DNA of 64,000 nucleotides from Proales similis (Eukaryota; Rotifera; Eurotatoria; Ploima; Proalidae). Under the pieces are notes generated by a model, which had not been told where the DNA came from, made no database searches, and saw only the letters and a list, made by a program, of their open reading frames with translations. The DNA is taken from assembly GCA_019059635.1 (NCBI GenBank), contig JAGVRJ010000003.1:1674001-1738000 (forward strand). The letters run 5' to 3'. The number at the start of each line of letters is the position of its first letter. Position 1 is the stretch's first letter. The translations under genes were made by a program, and so were the position numbers. Of the stretch, positions 58,801 to 64,000 are shown piece after piece.

Positions 58801-61493
58801 GGTCAGCGTGGACGTGAAGCACAGTCAACGGCTCACCGAATCGCTTGAGCTTTACGTCAAGGGCGACCTGTTGGAAGGGCCGAACGCTTATCACTGTGAA
58901 AAGTGCGACAAGAAAATAGACGCTGTGAAGAGGACCTGCATCAAGAAACTGCCCAGAGTGCTGGCCATTCAACTCAAACGTTTCGACTACGACTGGGAGC
59001 GTGAGATTGCGGTCAAGTCGAACGAGTACTTTGAGTTTCCTCGCTCGCTCGACATGGAGCCCTACACAGTGAAAGGCATCGCTCGTGCCGAAAAGCAGCA
59101 ATCGGGCGAGTCGGCGCTCGAGTTTGAAGATGAAGATCCTGACGACGAGCAGTTCACCACCCGCTACCGTCTTGTCGGCATTGTGGTGCACAGTGGCCAG
59201 GCAAACGGCGGACATTACTACTCATTCATTCAGGACAAATACGATCCGAACGACGAGGCGGCCAACTGGTTCAAATATGACGACAACGAAGTGAGCGAGT
59301 TCAGAATGGACGACGAGGAGATGCGCAACCAGTGCTATGGCGGCGAGTACACGGGCGAAGTCTACGACAGCGTGATGAAGCGAATGTCCTACAAGAAGCA
59401 GAAGCGATGGTGGAACGCCTACATTCTCTTTTATGAACGAATCGCGCGTGAAGAGGACGGCGCACCGCAGCCAGCCGGCTCCGAGTCGGTCGGCTTCGAG
59501 CACATGCCCATGATCATCCAGAAGAGCGTGCACCGCAAGAATATCAAGTTCATGCATCACCGCTCTCACTTTTGCGCCGAATTCTTCCAGTTCATGAAGA
59601 AGCTGATTCAAGCCAATCTGATCTACTGCCAGCAAGAGACGACCAGTTTACCACCGGACGAAGTCGACGCGCTCTGCTTGGCCAGTGTCAAGCTCGCCTT
59701 TAAGTTTCTCTTCAACGTCGCGCTGAGAGTGAAAAAGGCACTGCGTGGGCCCGCCAACGAGTGGTACGACATCATATTCAACTACGCCAAGTACAACTTC
59801 AAAGCGCGCCAGTGGATGCTGAACCATTTGCTCATCGACGACTCGCTACTGATTGTGCAATATCTGCTCGACTGTCCTCTGAACGAAATTCGCAATGCGC
59901 TCAGCAAAATACTTGTCGCTCTGGTGCAGTTATCCATCGCCGATGCGCCGCTTCAAATTCGCCTCAGCGACCTGATGCACTCGCCGTGCGTGAAAAACGG
60001 CTCCATTAGCGTGCTGGTGGGCGCCAAAAGCGACAAGTCTACGCCAACGCCTCTCAGCAGTCTCGTATCGATAATGAGCTCGATGATGAACAGCTCTGGA
60101 CTGGAGAACAAGTCGCATTACATCATTCAAAGCGACTCGCTCATCCACACAATGCTGGCGCTGATCAGCAAACGAGACCTGATAAATGAATACACGAGCA
60201 AGCACTTGACACAGTATTTCCAGTTCTTCAACTTTTACGCCTCTCTGGGCATAAGCCAATGCTTTCACTTGATTAAATGCGACGTTCCAGTGGTGCTGAT
60301 GTTATTCGCGCTCGACGAACTGCCCACCACCGTGTCCAATTTGAATCTGAACGCAGTGCTCTCCACATCGACCACAATGAGTCCGATGTCGTTGAGCTAT
60401 TCCAAAATGCCCAACTTCCAGTCACATCAGGCAGCCTTCTCGCCAAGTCAATACGTCGACCTCAACAAACTCTACGTGGTTCTCTCCACCCTGATCAGAT
60501 GCTACGACGTGAGTCAGCACTGCGCATGCGCTAATTCGGCCGCGTCAAATCTGGACGCGAATCCTTTCAGTCATCAGAGCGAAGTGAAATCTAATTCGCA
60601 AGCCCCAGCAACCTTGGCATCAGCAGGAGCATCAGCTGAGTTGGCAAACTTGCCGTGCGTTAAGATGCCAGCCAAGCTTGATGAATTGATTTATGAAAAG
60701 GCGACGTACGTCAAGCGTCTACTCGAAGATGTGCCCAACACCGAAGAGACGAGCAAGCTGATCAAGTTTCTTAGCTGGCAAAACATGAGCTTCTCGAAAA
60801 CGGTGATTGCCGAGCTGCTCTGGATGATTGCCTATCACTACTCCTACGAGCTGAAGCCACATCTCGATCTAATGCTGCAAGTACTAAGCCTCTCAGACGG
60901 CTGGCAGGAGAAGAGAATCATTCTGGCGTTCGACGGCATCGCGGGCGAACGCGAAGGTCTGTTTGAGATAATTGCCAAGTCGCAGAGCCACTATCAGAAG
61001 CGCGCCTATCAAATAATAAAAATGCTCGTTGGCCTGTTTGCCTCGTGCGATAAAGCGGTTGGCATGCTCAAGCTGGATGAAGAGCTCGCCAAAAAGTGGT
61101 CTCAGTCGCGTGCGTGGTTTCTGGACGAAATGGAAAAGTGCCGCATGTACAACATGCCATCTTACAATTATTTCCAGTCGCCGCAAAGCAACGAGACGTC
61201 TCAAGCTTACTTCTTAGAGCGCACGCACAGCGCTCGTCTCACACTCGAGCGGGCCGTAAAAATCTATCCGGCATGCGAGTCATCGGTAAATTGACTTTTA
61301 TTTCGCTCAATTTGATTTCTTGCTTAATATAAAAGTCGTGATTGATCATGATTGATTGTAGAGCAGCAAAGCAGCAGACCTTGAACCGGTAGACCCCGTC
61401 TGCAGTGACGACAACGAAGACGACGATGACGACGACGACGGCGACGAAGAAAACTGCAACGAAAACGAAGAGTTGGCAAATGCCACCACCTAA
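52876..61493 (+). CDS. USP9X: Ubiquitin carboxyl-terminal hydrolase USP9X / fat facets
   Basis: USP9X/Faf is a giant deubiquitylase acting on endocytic, Notch and TGF-beta components. Exons 52876-52936, 53008-53451, 53523-61285 and 61362-61493 give 2799 aa, with introns of 71, 71 and 76 nt. Long armadillo/HEAT-like arms flank the USP domain. Arm markers include FNGKMNALNEINKVIS and LHQPQYVEKLERILRF-like blocks. The catalytic Cys is in NAGATCYMNSVLQQL (codon at 58316-58318) and the catalytic His in SGQANGGHYYSF (codon at 59213-59215). Zinc-finger cysteine pairs are in CKGCPHRY and YHCEKCDKK. Near the N-terminus an extra block of roughly 150 residues, acidic and Arg/Lys-rich, interrupts the family alignment. 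The last exon encodes a short Asp-rich tail. AATAAA follows at 61845-61850. Confidence 0.98.
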
Positions 61494-63075
61494 ACTCAGC
61501 GGCTTTCAACCCTCCCCCTGAGGACCGCTTCAATTCAGTCAACAAGCAGTTCTTCGTTTCCTTCTCATTTTTAAAACTCCTCTATTCATTTCTCTCTCTC
61601 TCTCTCTCTTTTTTACGCTCATTCCTTCGTCTTAAATATTGTTGATCGCTGATGGCATGATCTCTCTCATGTGCTGCGTGCCCATTTATACATAAGTCTA
61701 TTTATTGCGCGAAAACGAACAGATTCATTCGGCTGAAATGGAGAGCAAGTATGCGGGCGAGCAAGCAAGCAGCCGCTCGACTTGAGTTCACCGAGCAGCC
61801 AGAATATCGATATCTGTTTGAAAATATTTAGCATCGAAAAACCGAATAAAATAGCCTTAGTTATTGGTGTCTATGATTTAGAGCGCCGAGGGACGCAAGC
61901 TAACCGAACAGTTAACTGAACGCTTAACGCGGCTGTCTCTGTGCGCCAGCAGTAGCAGTGGCAGCAGCAGTGAAAGTATGCGCACTCTACCGCCTCTTGT
62001 GAGCCGTGTGTGCTTGACGCCTGGCTCGGGGACTTTGATGCCGCCCTGATGGGACGGAAACAAAAGCTTCGCATCAAGAGCTCATTTCCTTGGATAAATA
62101 CATCAGAGCGTTCAATTGGCAAATAGCAATTGTTTGACTCCAATAACGCGATCATGAGGCAAATCTTGTTTTTTTGAACGGGCGCCGTAAGATCGAGCCG
62201 CATGCTCACTTGTTTTCAATCGCTTTTGCTTGGCCGGCAACTAATAAATAAGCGCTCATTTGCCTTATTAATTAATGCAGATCAAGGCAATGCAGTCTTC
62301 TGGGTTCTGATTCCGGCCTCGAAAATCAACTAGACTCGCGCTGCCAATTCAAATAACCATTCACGGGTGGCTGGCTCTTGCGATTTTTCCTTCTCTAGTG
62401 TTTGCCGTTGAATGCTTCTCTTTTTTGCTTTTTTTTTGTTTTAACCCGAAATGTGATCGCAAACATTCGAGTCGAATGAGCAACAAAATCTCTATTCGAT
62501 CAAGTACGCCACTGCAGATCTTCTTTCGGCAAAATAAACGCCAATCTTCTGCTTTTCTCTTTCTTCTCTCCAAGTGTCGAAGACGAGAACAAACGGCTTT
62601 GAAATTTCGATAACAAAGCAGAATCGGACAAGCATAAACTTTATTTACATTTGAATGCATTTGGGATAGTGGCTCAGAAGACCTCTCATCAAACTGACTT
62701 GTGCAGTCTTTGACTGCGCGCTTCTTTAGCGTTTTGCTTTGGCATCGATTTTGGCTTTCAATATATCGACTCTTGAGCTCAATAGTCGAGCCGCGCTTTC
62801 CTAAGATCGATCGGCCCCGTCTGCCTATCAGACGTGCGCATCGTTATGCTCAATTTATTCATGAGTCTTCTGCTCTTCAATTCTCTAAACCAAATTTCTT
62901 TATAATTTTCCTCGTTCATCTGAAACGCCATTTCGCGTTTATTTGCCAGATTAATCACCCACGGGCGGCTCTTGCAGATTTGCGTAACAGACATCCAAAA
63001 TTAATATTTCTGAGTGCAGGTGACGTGTGCTTTTCCCGGTCTTAATTAGAGGGCTCTTTTATTTTTAGAAGTCAA
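61494..63075. other. Intergenic region, USP9X to the GPCR gene
   Basis: About 1.6 kb with the USP9X 3' UTR, a (CT)n run near 61591-61609, and the presumed GPCR promoter and leader. No other supported gene or RNA. Confidence 0.6.
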
Positions 63076-64000
63076 ATGAGAGGAAAAATTGATTCACTCG
63101 TTGCGCTTCTGCTGTTCAGCTATTTGTTATATGGCGCTCGTGGGTCGATGGCCAGCCAAGAGAGCAACTTGAGCAGTCAAGCAATAGACCCGACCAAGAG
63201 TCTACATATGCTGCGCGATGTGATCAACTCCTATTACTTTCCGATTGTGGTCATCATTGGCCTGGCGGGCAATCTGCTGACTATATTCATAATTTTGAAG
63301 GAAAAATTCCTGATCAACAGCTACGACAATTCGCAGTCGTTTGTGCAAAATCTTAGAAAAGGACGCGAATCAGCGCTTGGCTCAGCGAGACCCATCAAGA
63401 AGCAGACAGCGTCGTCGATCAACTATTTTCTGTTCTCGCTGGCAGTCAGCGATTTGATTTACAACTTTGTTCTGGCCTTGCTGTGGATCACTCGCTTGGG
63501 TCTGAACATTTTGCATCGCAATTACATTTGTCAGTTCACAATCGCCATCACGTACATTTGCAGCTTCCTGTCGGCGGCGTTCACCACCTTGTTTACTTAT
63601 CAGCGTTTCATCGCAGTCGTCTTCCCGCTCAAGTCGGCCACCACGTTCTCGCTGCAATCAAAGCGAGTGACCGCTCGCTTCATCATTGCACTGGTCTCTG
63701 TCTCAGTTCTGCTCTACTCGTTCTCCGTGGTCATGTACGACGCAGAGCCAAAGCACAACTACGACGATAGCAGCCATCCGGAGCAAGTGTGCGGGCCCAA
63801 GCCCGAATACACAAATCTTGTTTACACAATAGACAACACGTTCGATTCGGTTTTGACGCTGATCATACCCGCTCTGGGCATACTAGTGATGAACGCGGCC
63901 ATATGCCGCTCGTTGGCCAAGCGGCAGAGTGACGATCTCTTGCATGGCAAGTCAGACGAGAGCCGGCCAATGCCAATTGTTCGAAGCGAAAGTTCTGATG
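63076..64000 (+). CDS. Class-A (rhodopsin-like) GPCR, probably a neuropeptide receptor (5' part)
   Basis: The frame opens at ATG 63076 and stays open to the window edge, so the 3' end is missing. A probable signal peptide (DSLVALLLFSYLLYGARG) precedes an N-terminal domain with an NLS sequon. TM1 has GLAGNLLTIF (the GN motif). TM2 has SLAVSDLIYN (LAxxD). The extracellular loop has LLWITRLG, and Cys3.25 is in YICQFTIAI. TM3 ends in TLFTYQRFIAVVFPL, where the usual DRY/ERY triad is YQR. TM4 is ARFIIALVSVSVLLYSF, extracellular loop 2 has a Cys in EQVCGPKPEY, and TM5 is SVLTLIIPALGILVMNAAI. An unusually long first intracellular loop (about 35 residues) lies between TM1 and TM2. Ligand unknown; invertebrate peptide receptors are the closest general fit. 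Confidence 0.9.
   Translation, partial: MRGKIDSLVALLLFSYLLYGARGSMASQESNLSSQAIDPTKSLHMLRDVINSYYFPIVVIIGLAGNLLTIFIILKEKFLINSYDNSQSFVQNLRKGRESALGSARPIKKQTASSINYFLFSLAVSDLIYNFVLALLWITRLGLNILHRNYICQFTIAITYICSFLSAAFTTLFTYQRFIAVVFPLKSATTFSLQSKRVTARFIIALVSVSVLLYSFSVVMYDAEPKHNYDDSSHPEQVCGPKPEYTNLVYTIDNTFDSVLTLIIPALGILVMNAAICRSLAKRQSDDLLHGKSDESRPMPIVRSESSD

Noticed and set aside
53570-60890. Many antisense open frames of 60-230 codons across USP9X
   Set aside because: They mirror the codon structure of the sense gene and show no family motifs.
1-64000. tRNA, rRNA, CRISPR array, transposase or viral remnant
   Set aside because: No tRNA B-box/stem pattern, spaced repeat array, transposase, reverse transcriptase or capsid-like frame was recognised by eye. 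A tRNAscan and repeat search would be needed to exclude small or degraded copies.

Overview
The window is nuclear DNA of a small-genome bilaterian animal. Genes are interrupted by short GT-AG introns, mostly about 50-85 nt, and many large genes have lost nearly all introns: the mTOR CDS of about 8.2 kb has two, the USP9X CDS of 8.4 kb has three, and Vang and the Na/K-ATPase beta gene have none. Base composition is near-balanced. The gene set (planar polarity, active-zone, TMC and peptide-GPCR genes) requires an animal with neurons. PKNOX, FBXO8, PLAC8 and a CFAP92-like ciliary gene make an insect or nematode unlikely. I cannot name the species; a meiofaunal or spiralian-type animal with a compacted genome is an inference.

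Layout. 1-4.4 kb (-): 5' part of a LIMCH1/LMO7-type gene, running off the left edge. 5.8-6.8 (+): FBXO8. 6.9-9.5 (-): a TMC channel. 9.9-12.0 (-): NUP58, sharing a 157-bp divergent promoter with TMEM14 (+, 12.15-12.5). 12.9-21.2 (+): mTOR. 21.8-22.3 (+): PLAC8-type protein, followed closely by UBLCP1 (+, 22.4-23.4). 23.65-24.3 (-): MEAF6. 24.3-28.0: gene-free, simple-sequence-rich DNA. 28.0-32.0 (+): ERC/ELKS/Bruchpilot. 32.8-33.8 (+): Na/K-ATPase beta. 34.0-34.4 (-): a tiny secreted Gly/Phe-repeat protein. 34.8-36.5 (-): Vang. 36.5-40.6: second large gene-free block. 40.6-42.8 (+): PKNOX TALE homeobox. 43.2-43.7 (-): small coiled-coil protein, not recognised. 44.7-46.0 (-): mitochondrial carrier of the SLC25A14/A30 type. 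46.7-47.3 (+): secreted protein with a TFAPFP repeat behind a strong TATA box. 47.4-51.8 (-): CFAP92/KIAA1257-like gene with one GC-AG intron. 52.9-61.5 (+): USP9X/fat facets. 63.1 to the right edge (+): 5' part of a class-A peptide-receptor-like GPCR.

The genes do not form one pathway. Most are deeply conserved single-copy genes. The lineage-specific content is the two small repeat-bearing secreted proteins, the unrecognised coiled-coil protein, the insertions in USP9X and the DRY-less GPCR. The two gene-free blocks lie upstream of ERC and between Vang and PKNOX, which fits regulatory DNA of neural and developmental genes. Exon models were built by hand from splice sites, reading frame and family conservation; unless noted, exon lengths sum to an open frame.
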